Shown: positions 1-6,780, counted from the stretch's first letter. The stretch: 9,898 nucleotides of DNA from Polaromonas naphthalenivorans CJ2 (GCF_000015505.1 NC_008763.1:1-9898); one strand, 5' to 3'. Numbers and translations are program-made. Notes: a model not told the origin generated them from the letters alone.

Positions 1-542
1 GAGTAGAGGAGGGCCAATCTTCCTCGCTTGATACCCGTCGCGCTCTGGCCGGGGCCTTCGGCTTTGACGATATCGATGCTTTCAACAAGCCCTACGTCAT
101 CCCAACAAATGAGCAAATGGCTGCAGAGAAGGCTCGCTTCGAGAAAGAGCGCGTGACCCTCAAAGCTGTGCCTCTTGAGTCGGGTAAGCAGCTTGGAAAG
201 CTGGTGGAGGGCACGTCGGCCAACATGTTCTCTGAAGCTGCTGGCATGCCTCAGGCTACAGAGCAGCGTTTTGCCCAACTCACAGATTTCTGCCGTGAGT
301 ATTCAGATTGCTCGGACCTTTACTCCGCGACCGACAAGCTGGATGTGTATGCCGGGCTGGATGACATGGTTGCTGACCTAGCTAAAGATGGCTTCACCTT
401 GGTCGGCGCGACTCGGGAAGTAATGATGAAAACTCCGGGTTCCGAGTCGGGGATCAGGGTCAATATCGTCTATGTTGTCGCGTTCCCCAAAGGGCAGGAA
501 GCGGAGAACTTAGCTGTGCCGAGAGCTGTGCATTTCGGGTAA
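1..542 (+). CDS. Xre-type HTH regulator, 3' part (gene crosses the circle junction)
   Basis: This is the C-terminal 180 residues of a 226-residue protein whose first 46 codons are at 9760-9898. Base 9898 (c) plus bases 1-2 (ga) make the Arg codon that joins the two parts, and the frame is open from base 3 to TAA at 540-542. The joined N-terminal region (residues about 16-70) has the classic HTH_3 pattern: WSQEQLAEIAGLSTRTVQ, then RVEEGQSSSLDTRRALAGAF. The rest (residues about 85-226) is a domain I cannot name, with AFPKG near the end. By family it should bind DNA and regulate transcription. The target is unknown; its own promoter or the structured region upstream are natural guesses. No toxin gene is adjacent, so an antitoxin role is not supported. 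Confidence 0.9.
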   Translation, partial: VEEGQSSSLDTRRALAGAFGFDDIDAFNKPYVIPTNEQMAAEKARFEKERVTLKAVPLESGKQLGKLVEGTSANMFSEAAGMPQATEQRFAQLTDFCREYSDCSDLYSATDKLDVYAGLDDMVADLAKDGFTLVGATREVMMKTPGSESGIRVNIVYVVAFPKGQEAENLAVPRAVHFG

Positions 543-846
543 CGAGTTGGGTGTTAACTCGGAAAACCCCCCAGCTCATCTTTCAAATCACTGAAATTCA
601 AACTTGGTGCGGGTTTGCTGGCGATCTTACGCATTTACGAAGGAATCCTTACGCCTGCTCTAGTGCAGCCTGCAGCTCCAACAGGTTCGCCTCATCAAGG
701 ATCATCTACCATTTTGAGAATTCACATATTCCCTTGAGGAATATTTATCTTCCCAATATTTTATTTTTAGGAACACTAATATTCCCAATTATTCATATGG
801 CGTGGTACATTTGTAGTTCTTACCGAAACCAAACGAGGCCAGCTTC
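543..846. promoter_or_regulatory. AT-rich intergenic spacer with inverted repeats, before the second Xre gene
   Basis: No gene is visible here. Directly after the preceding stop codon there is an inverted repeat, CGAGTT (543-548) and AACTCG (556-561). It has no T-run, so it is at best a weak terminator. From about 713 the DNA becomes very AT-rich. It holds a perfect inverted repeat, ATATTCC (726-732) and GGAATAT (738-744), followed by variants of the same word (CTTCCCAATATT at 749-760, AATATTCCCAATTATT at about 778-793). Clustered TTCCC half-sites just upstream of an HTH gene look like an operator, probably for autoregulation by the downstream protein. This is inferred from position and symmetry only. 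Confidence 0.5.
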
Positions 847-1359
847 ATGAACGACGAACCAAAAATAACCACGATCACCAGCATTTGCGTGGTCCTTATC
901 CGCGAAGTGCGCGCAGAGCGCGGCATCCATCAGGCGCAAGTCGCGGACTGGATTGGGAAAACACCAAGCGCTTGGACGAAAGTGGAGGCAGGTAAGAGTC
1001 CGCTGCCGCTTGAGACGTTCGTCCGCGTTTGCAACAGCATGCAGGTCATGCCGTCCGCGGTGATGGCCACGGCGGAGCGGTACGCGGCGTTGCTTAGCCA
1101 AAAAGCAGGCTGGGTGGTCCTTACGACGGAACTGGACTTCAGCGAAGATGGTCTGTTGCGCCAAGCGCAGGAATACTGGGCTTCGCCGGGGTGCCGCAAC
1201 GTGATACCGAATCGCTGGAGCTTCGGGTCGGTGTTGAACGGCCCGACGTACAACACCGACCAATCGATCAGCCTCGCCGCCGTGTTTCAGTTCGCGGTCG
1301 ATCCCGTGTTCCGCGAGTTGCAACTGAATCCACCGACCGTGATCATGGGAGCACTTTGA
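847..1359 (+). CDS. Xre-like HTH protein, 170 aa
   Basis: The N-terminal half (residues about 15-75) reads as an Xre-type helix-turn-helix: LIREVRAERGIHQAQVADWI, then a recognition-helix region TPSAWTKVEAGKSPLPLETF. It lacks the usual second-helix glycine pattern but keeps the WTKVEAGKS core. The C-terminal half (residues about 80-170) is not one I recognise; it contains several Trp and aromatic residues and no membrane segment. ATG 847 is preceded by GAGG at 835-838, a good ribosome-binding spacing. The gene stands alone and converges on the partition operon, with a terminator between them. It is probably a transcription factor acting on the inverted repeats upstream. The product call is family-level only. 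Confidence 0.8.
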   Translation: MNDEPKITTITSICVVLIREVRAERGIHQAQVADWIGKTPSAWTKVEAGKSPLPLETFVRVCNSMQVMPSAVMATAERYAALLSQKAGWVVLTTELDFSEDGLLRQAQEYWASPGCRNVIPNRWSFGSVLNGPTYNTDQSISLAAVFQFAVDPVFRELQLNPPTVIMGAL

Positions 1360-1537
1360 CTTGTCCAGCGATTAGCTTTCGCGCAGCAGCGCCAAGATCG
1401 GGTGAGGCAAGTTCAAGCTGCTACGACCGCTGCAACCGACTTAGCGCGTGCTTTAAATTCCGAATTCTGAGACGACCCATTTTTACGGCTACCAGCCTAC
1501 TTGGAATCCATCGCTGGCTCGTAGCTCGCCGCCAACG
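1360..1537. other. Intergenic region without a supported gene
   Basis: This stretch lies between the convergent Xre-like gene and the partition operon terminator. I see no coding region with convincing composition and no repeats. The open frame covering it on the plus strand is an out-of-frame run-on from within the preceding gene and looks non-protein-like. Confidence 0.5.
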
Positions 1538-1570
1538 AAAAAACGCCCCATAGGGGGCGCTTTGATTCAT
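1538..1570 (-). terminator. Rho-independent terminator of the partition operon, possibly bidirectional
   Basis: The stem CGCCCC (1544-1549) / GGGGCG (1554-1559) has loop ATAG. Read on the minus strand, the stem is followed by six T residues (complement of AAAAAA at 1538-1543), an ideal intrinsic terminator for genes transcribed leftward. On the plus strand the stem is followed only by CTTTGATTC and, about 12 bases on, a T-run, so it would stop the converging plus-strand gene less efficiently. Confidence 0.8.
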
Positions 1571-1631
1571 ACTTTTTTACTCAAATGATGAAATAAATAA
1601 ATACACATAAGAGTAAATGTATTTAAATTTC

Positions 1632-1841
1632 TCAGTCGGGCAACGTGGCGATAAAAGCTCGCAGCAGCTCAGAAATCGACGTCTTGTTTTTTGCGGCGTG
1701 AATTTTCAACTTTTGATGGTCTGCTTCAGACACCTGGGCATTGATACGCACCAAGACCGGTTGATCTGCCATTGATAGGTTTTGCTTGTTGACGCTGGGA
1801 CGGCCAGCGGCCAGGCCTGTGGTTTTTTTGTTCATGTACAT
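1632..1841 (-). CDS. Small ribbon-helix-helix protein, partner of ParA
   Basis: This is a 69-residue basic protein. The C-terminal half (residues about 29-66) fits a ribbon-helix-helix fold: a beta strand VLVRINAQVS, helix one EADHQKLKIHAAKN, turn KTS, helix two ISELLRAFIATL. The N-terminus (residues 1-28) is polar, Lys/Ser/Gln rich and probably flexible, as in ParG-type partners of short ParA proteins. It starts 12 bases after the parA stop, so the two genes form one operon. By analogy it would bind the centromere, repress the operon and stimulate ParA. No clear Shine-Dalgarno sequence is visible; translation may be coupled to parA. The inverted repeat GTACA-TT-TGTAC (1836-1847) overlaps the start codon. 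The start could instead be the second ATG, two codons on (1835). Confidence 0.8.
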   Translation of the reverse strand: MYMNKKTTGLAAGRPSVNKQNLSMADQPVLVRINAQVSEADHQKLKIHAAKNKTSISELLRAFIATLPD

Positions 1842-1853
1842 TTGTACTTTTAT

Positions 1854-2483
1854 TTATTTGAGTAATTGTGTTAATTCGTTTTTGAGTAAGCGAAAATCTG
1901 CCGCTGCATCACCGTTCGCCTCAAGGTCAAAAACTGTCTGCCCGGTCGCCGCCGTGCTTGGGTATGCAACACGTTGCATGATCCGGCTCGTTAAGACGGG
2001 CAACCCGTAGCCCGCCAAGGCATCGGCGACCTCCTGGCCAAGCTTCGTGCCCGCGATGGCTCGTGACACCACGAAGGCGGCCTGCAGTCGCCCGTCCGTG
2101 ACTTCAATCCGCTGTTTAACCAGATCAACAAGATCAGCCGCCGCCCAGATGTCGTAAGGCGATGGCTGGACCGGGATCAGCACGAAATTCGCAGCCTTGA
2201 TGGCCGAGACGGCCAAATCCGACGCTTGGGGCGCCCCGTCGATAACCACAAAATCTGTTTTTGCCAAGCTCTTGAGGTCACGTTCAATCGTCGGGCGGTC
2301 GATCCCGATCACTGATAACGGTTGTTCTTCCCGAGCTGCCGACCAGTCGCGGGCGCTGCCTTGAGGGTCTGAGTCCACAAGCACGACGCTTGCGCCGTCG
2401 AGCTGCAACACACGGGCCAAGTGGGTTGCAATTGTGGTTTTCCCGCTTCCACCCTTTTGGTTCAAAACCGCGATTACTTTCAT
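1854..2483 (-). CDS. parA: ParA-family plasmid partition ATPase
   Basis: This is a 209-residue ATPase of the short ParA class, which lacks the N-terminal HTH found in type Ia ParA. The deviant Walker A motif KGGSGKTT is at residues 10-17, Walker A' DSDPQGS at 37-43, and Walker B FVVIDGAP at 78-85. It should bind nucleoid DNA in the ATP form and move plasmid copies through a centromere-binding partner, here the RHH protein encoded 12 bases downstream. I chose ATG 2483 (MKVIAVLNQ) because it matches the conserved family start and has AGGA a suitable distance upstream. The frame is open further back to 2633, but that extension runs through the tandem repeats and is not protein-like. Autoregulation is likely, because the promoter zone overlaps the repeats at 2510-2556. 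Confidence 0.95.
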   Translation of the reverse strand: MKVIAVLNQKGGSGKTTIATHLARVLQLDGASVVLVDSDPQGSARDWSAAREEQPLSVIGIDRPTIERDLKSLAKTDFVVIDGAPQASDLAVSAIKAANFVLIPVQPSPYDIWAAADLVDLVKQRIEVTDGRLQAAFVVSRAIAGTKLGQEVADALAGYGLPVLTSRIMQRVAYPSTAATGQTVFDLEANGDAAADFRLLKNELTQLLK

Positions 2484-2509
2484 GCTATTCCTGTGGTTAT
2501 GCGAATATA

Positions 2510-2556
2510 TAAAAGAGTATATGTGTTTTTGAGTAAAAGAGTAATGTGTTTTTGTG
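2510..2556. repeat. Tandem direct repeats upstream of parA: candidate centromere/operator
   Basis: Two head-to-tail units share TAAAAGAGTA(T)ATGTGTTTTTG: 2510-2533 (24 bp) and 2534-2556 (23 bp, one base shorter). The core TGTTTTTGAGT recurs at 2680-2690, and a related ACTCAAA word lies at about 1581-1587 beyond the operon's other end. The array sits 27 bp upstream of the parA start, where the promoter must lie; TATATATT at about 2505-2512 could be the -10 element. Short AT-rich direct repeats in this position are typical of centromere/operator arrays bound by RHH partition partners. Function is inferred. Confidence 0.65.
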
Positions 2557-2711
2557 TTGAGCTTCCAGGGGGACGCTTCAGGAAACGGAAATAAAGCACT
2601 ACAAGGGCGTTTCCCGTTAGCGCAGTTCGCCACCTCTGAACATCGGGTTCATACAGGTGTTCGGCATTCTAAAAAGTCATGTTTTTGAGTCTTGGTTTAA
2701 CGACATCCCCA

Positions 2712-3128
2712 TCAGGTCCGCCAACCCCAAAAGGCAAGTGAGAACACAATCAGGGCCAAGAGAAAAAGAGCTGCTCCAAGAACGCGAATAACCAGCATGG
2801 CTGGCGTGCCAAAGGCCTTTGAGAACGAGCAAGCGTTTTTGGCGTGCCTTTCCTGCACTTCCACGGGCAGCGATGATAGGGGGTCCGGAATGAACGGCGG
2901 GTCCGGGAGCTTTGCAAAAACACCGGAAAAGATCACCCACATGACTCCCCCTATGCAGACGAGGAGGAGTATTTGAAACAAAGTTTCGACGTAGCCAGGG
3001 ACGACAAAACCTTTTACTTGCAGCATCCGAAGCAACCAGGCGCTGGCGACGATAGTCGTGACACAAACGGAGAAAATAACAGTATTACGTACTATGGGGG
3101 ACATGGCATTCCGACCGCGTTTGATCAT
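2712..3128 (-). CDS. Small inner-membrane protein, third gene of the mobC operon
   Basis: This 138-residue protein has three likely membrane segments: residues about 15-34 (TVIFSVCVTTIVASAWLL), 47-70 (LFQILLLVCIGGVMWVIF) and 110-134 (a Leu/Ala/Val-rich stretch ending AFWGW). A Pro-rich linker (KLPDPPFIPDP) follows the second segment. I do not recognise the family. ATG 3128 shares its A with the TGA stop of the preceding 39-residue gene, which indicates translational coupling; a TTG at 3131 and an ATG at 3104 are alternatives. Position downstream of mobC suggests a role in mobilization or coupling to a conjugation pore. RSF1010 MobB is also membrane-associated, but I see no sequence likeness to claim. 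Confidence 0.75.
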   Translation of the reverse strand: MIKRGRNAMSPIVRNTVIFSVCVTTIVASAWLLRMLQVKGFVVPGYVETLFQILLLVCIGGVMWVIFSGVFAKLPDPPFIPDPLSSLPVEVQERHAKNACSFSKAFGTPAMLVIRVLGAALFLLALIVFSLAFWGWRT

Positions 3129-3247
3129 CAAGGATTGCCTTGCTTTTTTCCAGCGTAAATTTCAGCGCTTTGAATGGCCATCAGGTGGGTGATGGCGTCG
3201 CGGGCGCATTTAAATGCAATCGCCTCGTTCTGGGTCCACTGCCGCAT
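3128..3247 (-). CDS. Small 39-residue protein between mobC and the membrane-protein gene
   Basis: This very short gene starts with MRQWTQNEAIAFKCARDAIT and ends KKQGNP. It has a strong ribosome-binding site (GGAGG, 8 bases before ATG 3247). It starts 17 bases after the mobC stop, and its TGA overlaps the next gene's ATG by one base (TGATG). The well-placed signals and tight packing argue that it is translated. The peptide is soluble and mostly helical in appearance, with one Cys. I do not recognise it; it may serve mobilization or only couple translation of the downstream membrane protein. Confidence 0.7.
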   Translation of the reverse strand: MRQWTQNEAIAFKCARDAITHLMAIQSAEIYAGKKQGNP

Positions 3248-3264
3248 GAATCAATCCTCCGGGA

Positions 3265-3564
3265 TCAGGTCTGCGCAGGCTCTACGGCGGGAGCAGCTGG
3301 CAAGGGGGAAAGCCCAAACAATTCACGGTCATCAGCGCGGGTCAGGTACTCGTCGAGCTGGCTGATCATCTTGAGTTTTGCAGCTTCATTTTTTCCCATC
3401 CGATCCAACATGTAAGCACCCAGAAGTATTTTCTTTCGGGTGTCATTAGCGTGAGTAGTTTTTCGCTCTTGCAATTTTTTTCTGGCATCCGATTTTTGTT
3501 TCCGGGCCTTGGCTTGTTGCAGCTTGAGTTTTAGAGTTTCAATGGTTTCTTCTATTTTTGCCAT
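3265..3564 (-). CDS. mobC: MobC-type relaxosome accessory protein
   Basis: This 99-residue, highly charged protein resembles MobC of IncQ plasmids such as RSF1010. It has an N-terminal coiled coil (residues about 3-38, Lys/Gln/Glu-rich), then DTRKKILLGAYML (41-53), which parallels the ETRRKVLVGAMIL segment I recall in RSF1010 MobC, then LDEYLTRADDRELFGL (70-85), matching the MobC DAYLERDHDRALFGL region, and a Pro/Ala tail. MobC helps open DNA at oriT so that MobA can nick. The gene is transcribed away from oriT, divergent from mobA, as in RSF1010. ATG 3564 has GAGG 8 bases upstream. It heads an operon with the two small downstream genes. Confidence 0.85.
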   Translation of the reverse strand: MAKIEETIETLKLKLQQAKARKQKSDARKKLQERKTTHANDTRKKILLGAYMLDRMGKNEAAKLKMISQLDEYLTRADDRELFGLSPLPAAPAVEPAQT

Positions 3565-3680
3565 GGGGTGTGCCTCTTCGTTTTCCTTGTATCAGGCATT
3601 CTATAGGTCGTTTCAGGCGATCTATCAGGACAGCTGACAAAGGGTAAGATAGCGCCGTGGACAGCCCCCCTGGGGAATGA

Positions 3681-3712
3681 AGGGCGCACTTATGCAAACT
3701 CTGCGAGTTTGC
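3681..3712 (-). other. oriT: Origin of transfer (oriT), IncQ/RSF1010 type
   Basis: On the minus strand the sequence reads inverted repeat, then ATAAGTGCGCCCTTCATTCCCC. TAAGTGCGCCCT is the core of the IncQ nick region. The inverted repeat is perfect: GCAAACTC (3694-3701) and GAGTTTGC (3705-3712) with a 3-base spacer, one base from the core. RSF1010 has the same arrangement with a different repeat sequence. By analogy, MobA would cut the minus strand between 3685 and 3684 (GTGCG/CCCT) and stay attached to the 5' end through its tyrosine. The leading region would then be the mobC-parA side, with mobA entering last. The site lies between the divergent mobC and mobA genes, as expected. Confidence 0.9.
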
Positions 3713-3785
3713 GCGCTCGCTCTGCTGGCCCTGCCGGGGGCCTGATCGAACTTCCAGTAACCGAATACACAACAGCTAAACAACC

Positions 3786-6086
3786 GTGGCGATTTTTCAC
3801 CTTAGCGTAAAAACGGTAAGCCGCTCGGCAGGCAGGTCTGCGACCGCCGCCGCCGCCTACCGTGCTGGCGTGGAAATAACCGACGAGCGGACCGGGGAAG
3901 TACACGACTACCGGCGAAGGGGCGGCGTCGATTCTGCCCAATTGTTCTTTCCAGCCAATGCCCCCGAGTGGGCGAGCGACCGGAACGAACTTTGGAATGC
4001 CGCCGAGAAATCGGAGACCCGGAAAAACTCCACGGTGGCTAGAGAATTCGAGGTGGCCTTACCCGCCGAACTGACTACCAGCGAGCGTCAGGAGCTGGCG
4101 CATGAATTCACCAAGGCGCTGGTCAGAAAATACGGATTCGCCGCCGATTGCGCGATCCATTTCCCGCATAAAAAAGAAAACCAAAGCAAGCGCAAAGATG
4201 CAGCCGTTGAAAATGGCGACAGTCGAAATCACCACGCGCACATTCTGTGCAGCACACGGAAGCTGACAGCCGAAGGTTTCACCGTCAAGACCCGCGAGTT
4301 GGACGACCGCAAGACCGGCGCCGATCAAGTGGTCGAGTGCAGGGCGCTGTTCGCGGAAATGACGAACGCCGCCCTGGCGAAGGCAGGCCACAGCGCCCGG
4401 GTGGACCACCGCAGTCTTGTGGCCCAGGGCATTGACGACCGGGACGCAGGCATCCACCTTGGCCCCATCGCCACGGCGATTGAGCGCCGGGGCGAGGCGT
4501 CCGAGAAAACCAGAAACCACCAGGAACGCCAAGCCGAAGCGGCCGGCAAGGTCGCCGCCCTGGTCGCCATCGCGCAAGCCCAGGTCAAGGCCGCAGAGCA
4601 AGCGGTGGCCGCAGCCAAAGCACAGGCACAGGCACAGGCAGAACAACAAGCCGCAGCACTGGCCGCCGCTCAGGCGCGGGAATTGGCGATCAGCGCCCAA
4701 TTGACAGCATTCAGGGAGATTGAAAATGACCGAGTTCGAGACGAAGCTCTTGCAAGCATTCACCGCCATGTCGCAGCAGCAGGCAGATCAAGCGCAGCAA
4801 CTGGCCGCGCTCTCGGCTTCGCACAGTCTGACCACGCAATCATTGGGAAAAATCTCGCAGCAGCAGGTGGACATCTTGGCCGCGCTATCGAAAGCGCCCG
4901 AGGGCGACAGCATCACCGAAACGCTGGAGCAATTGCTCAAGCCCTTGGTCGCCGCCTTGAACGATTTATCCCAGCGCTTGCCGCCCTCCCTCGCCAGTTA
5001 GAACACCATCTGGTGGAACTGGTGGCCAAAGCGCGCCGGGCGCAGGCCCGAAGACGGTTGGACGAGAACAAGGAGGATAAGGCTGTCCTGGATCTGTCGG
5101 GCGACCTGGCAGCGGCCAAGGCCGAGCGCGACCGCCCGCCCGTGTGGGCTGCCGGCATCGACCCACGCAGCTACTACCACCCGGGCAAGGTGGCGGCGCG
5201 GCAAGCCGCACAGCCTACTCCCGCGCCGCAGGTGAAGCGGGCCGCCGCTGCAGGCGTGGCCGACTTGCGCACGCCCTTCCAGCGTTCCAGGCAGGAAGCC
5301 GCCCAGCAGGCGGCGCACCCGCACCAGGAGGATCAGGACAACCCGGGCCAGGCCGAGCGCATGAGCGCCGCCGAACTGCGGGCCGAGATTGCCCGGCTGC
5401 GGCCGCCGCCGCTGCGGGAAGTGGTGGAGCGCCAGCCCGAGCTGGTGACCGCACGCCAGAGCAGCGACACGCTGGCCGAGCAATGGCGGCAGGCGCAGGC
5501 CATGGCCGCCGAGGCGGGCCGCGAGCTGGAGAACTGGCGCAGCGCCCACCCGGTGCGCGCCAAGGCCCACGACAGCGGCCTCATGCGTGCCGCCGTGCTG
5601 GTCGAAACCGAGCAGCGCCGCCAGGAAGCCGAAGCCCAGCGCCAGCGGCTGGCCCCGCGCGTCGAAGCGGCCACGGAACACCTGAAGCGCACCCGCAGCA
5701 GCGTGGAGGAACGGGTGAAGCTGGAGCAGGCCCAGGCGCTGGCCAAGGTGGCCGAGCTGGAGCGCATCGAGCGGCAGCGGCAGGACCAGGAGCAGGCCGA
5801 TCGGGCCAAAGCGCAGGAGCTGGACGAGGTGCTGTCAGCGTTCAAGGGGCACGCCCTCAAGCGCGAAACGAAGTCATTGGGCTATGGCGACACCGGCCAG
5901 CAGTGGAACGCCATCCCCGAGCCGCTGCGCAAGGTCATCGAGGATTTCAACCGCCTGCCCCAAGAGGCGCGGCCCGTTGTCCTGGAGCGCATGCGCGAGA
6001 ACATGCAACGCGATCCGCAGGGCGTCGAAACCTTCCGGCAAGGCCTGCAGTCGGCGCGGGGGAACGACCGGGGAATGAGCCGCTAA
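3786..6086 (+). CDS. mobA: MobA/MobL-family conjugative relaxase (MobQ type)
   Basis: This 766-residue relaxase would nick oriT at 3681-3712 and pilot the strand into the recipient. The N-terminal relaxase domain (residues about 1-230) begins MAIFHLSVKTVSRSAGRSAT. Tyr25 (AAAAYRAG) is at the same position as the catalytic tyrosine of RSF1010 MobA. Further motifs are REFEVALPAEL from residue 86 and the metal-binding HHAHIL at 149-154 after a Lys/Glu-rich loop. Residues about 240-320 and 500-690 are Ala/Gln/Glu/Arg-rich coiled coil. A conserved-looking end domain (GYGDTGQQWNAIPEPLRKVI and on) closes the protein. No primase domain is apparent, unlike RSF1010 MobA. The start is GTG 3786 by match to the family N-terminus; no clear Shine-Dalgarno precedes it, so expression may be kept low. 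A second gene is nested in another frame at 4726-5001. Confidence 0.95.
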   Translation: MAIFHLSVKTVSRSAGRSATAAAAYRAGVEITDERTGEVHDYRRRGGVDSAQLFFPANAPEWASDRNELWNAAEKSETRKNSTVAREFEVALPAELTTSERQELAHEFTKALVRKYGFAADCAIHFPHKKENQSKRKDAAVENGDSRNHHAHILCSTRKLTAEGFTVKTRELDDRKTGADQVVECRALFAEMTNAALAKAGHSARVDHRSLVAQGIDDRDAGIHLGPIATAIERRGEASEKTRNHQERQAEAAGKVAALVAIAQAQVKAAEQAVAAAKAQAQAQAEQQAAALAAAQARELAISAQLTAFREIENDRVRDEALASIHRHVAAAGRSSAATGRALGFAQSDHAIIGKNLAAAGGHLGRAIESARGRQHHRNAGAIAQALGRRLERFIPALAALPRQLEHHLVELVAKARRAQARRRLDENKEDKAVLDLSGDLAAAKAERDRPPVWAAGIDPRSYYHPGKVAARQAAQPTPAPQVKRAAAAGVADLRTPFQRSRQEAAQQAAHPHQEDQDNPGQAERMSAAELRAEIARLRPPPLREVVERQPELVTARQSSDTLAEQWRQAQAMAAEAGRELENWRSAHPVRAKAHDSGLMRAAVLVETEQRRQEAEAQRQRLAPRVEAATEHLKRTRSSVEERVKLEQAQALAKVAELERIERQRQDQEQADRAKAQELDEVLSAFKGHALKRETKSLGYGDTGQQWNAIPEPLRKVIEDFNRLPQEARPVVLERMRENMQRDPQGVETFRQGLQSARGNDRGMSR
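4726..5001 (+). CDS. Mobilization protein nested in mobA (MbeD/MobD-like N-terminus)
   Basis: This 91-residue gene lies wholly inside mobA in the +1 frame. It has its own ribosome-binding site, AGGGAG (4713-4718), 7 bases before ATG 4726. The start MTEFETKLLQAFTAMSQQQ resembles the MTELEQQLL-type start of MbeD/MobD proteins, and the Gln/Leu heptad-like run (residues about 1-55) suggests a coiled coil. The rest (SITETLEQLLKPLVAALNDL) is an amphipathic helix. Nesting of small mob genes inside the relaxase gene is known from RSF1010 (mobB) and ColE1 (mbeB, mbeD). In those systems the product supports relaxosome stability or coupling to the transfer machinery. The family match is from memory of the N-terminal pattern, so I leave the symbol blank. 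Confidence 0.75.
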   Translation: MTEFETKLLQAFTAMSQQQADQAQQLAALSASHSLTTQSLGKISQQQVDILAALSKAPEGDSITETLEQLLKPLVAALNDLSQRLPPSLAS

Positions 6087-6100
6087 CTGTCGCGGCAGGC

Positions 6101-6538
6101 TTACTCGGGGAGCCAGTCTTCTGTCAGGACATGGGCCATGTCCCATGGGCACACTTCTGGAAATGCCCCGATATCCAGCCCGGTTTCCTTTTCCGCGAGT
6201 GCCTTGGCATCCACCCAGATTTCGTCTATCCACTCGGGGTCCACGAGCATCGGGCCAAGACTGGGTGTTTTTTGAATCCGGCGAACCAGCAGGCGGCGCT
6301 GCTCCTTGATCGTCAGCGTCCAGCTGACAGAGCGTTTTTGCGGCTGAAACTTCCATTTGAGGATATGGGCCAGCAGCACAGCCATGCGGCTGGCGAGTTC
6401 ACGTTGTTCGCTTTTTCCCACGTCTTCAATTTCCTCTGCGATATGTGCGAGATCGAGCTGATCGAAGCGACCTGCGCGAATCAGCCGAGCCTGTTCACTG
6501 GCCCATGCCACCACGTCGGCTTCGTAACTCGTCTTCAT
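6101..6538 (-). CDS. DUF29 family protein
   Basis: This 145-residue protein has the DUF29 signature along its whole length: YEADVVAWASEQARLIRAGRFDQLDL (residues 5-30), AEEIEDVGKSEQRELASRM (34-52), LLAHILKW (55-62), SWTLTIKEQR (72-81), PSL (92-94) and a C-terminal CPWDMAHVLTEDWLPE. DUF29 has no settled biochemical function; it is a helical family common in cyanobacteria and proteobacteria and often found on mobile DNA. ATG 6538 overlaps the TGA of the upstream HTH gene (ATGA), and AGGAGG precedes it, so the pair is one coupled operon. It converges on mobA with only 14 bases between stop codons and no obvious terminator there. Confidence 0.9.
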   Translation of the reverse strand: MKTSYEADVVAWASEQARLIRAGRFDQLDLAHIAEEIEDVGKSEQRELASRMAVLLAHILKWKFQPQKRSVSWTLTIKEQRRLLVRRIQKTPSLGPMLVDPEWIDEIWVDAKALAEKETGLDIGAFPEVCPWDMAHVLTEDWLPE

Positions 6539-6780
6539 GCGACCTCCTCAAGTTTAGGGTTTGCTGGAGCATCCAGCGGCTTGCCCTTGCGATACCAGGT
6601 GGCCCGGCTCATGCCCAGAGCTTCCCAAGGTTTTGACCGGTTCACGGTGTGGCTGGCCAGGTACTCTTCACGGGGGAGCGCAATAGCGCGCATCACGGTA
6701 CGAATCGAGCAGTTGAATCGCTCAGCCATTTTGCGGGCAGTTGTGGCGCGCTTTGCTCGAACAGGTGGACGGCGGGCCAT
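6535..6780 (-). CDS. Small DNA-binding protein with two helix-turn-helix-like segments
   Basis: This 81-residue basic protein contains TTARKMAERFNCSIRTVMRAI (residues about 13-33), a good helix-turn-helix, and a second segment KPWEALGMSRATWYRKGKP (50-68) that looks like another DNA-recognition helix with a wing. It resembles small plasmid regulators that carry a replication-region-type HTH, but I cannot name a family with certainty. ATG 6780 has AAAGG 8 bases upstream. It is the first gene of an operon with the DUF29 protein. Overlapping inverted repeats at 6856-6883 in its promoter region are candidate autoregulatory sites. It could also regulate replication, since no initiator gene is evident elsewhere. 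Confidence 0.8.
   Translation of the reverse strand: MARRPPVRAKRATTARKMAERFNCSIRTVMRAIALPREEYLASHTVNRSKPWEALGMSRATWYRKGKPLDAPANPKLEEVA

Noticed and set aside
543..561. Intrinsic terminator after the Xre gene
   Set aside because: The stem CGAGTT/AACTCG is short and is followed by GAAAACCCCCC with no T-run, so I list it only as an inverted repeat.
551..850. Plus-strand 99-residue open frame between the two Xre genes
   Set aside because: Cys/Ile/Tyr-rich translation of AT-rich operator DNA with no ribosome-binding site. It overlaps the start of the next gene.
2484..2633. N-terminal extension of ParA
   Set aside because: The frame is open, but it runs through the tandem repeats, has no ribosome-binding site, and the family begins at MKVIAVLNQKGGSGKTT.
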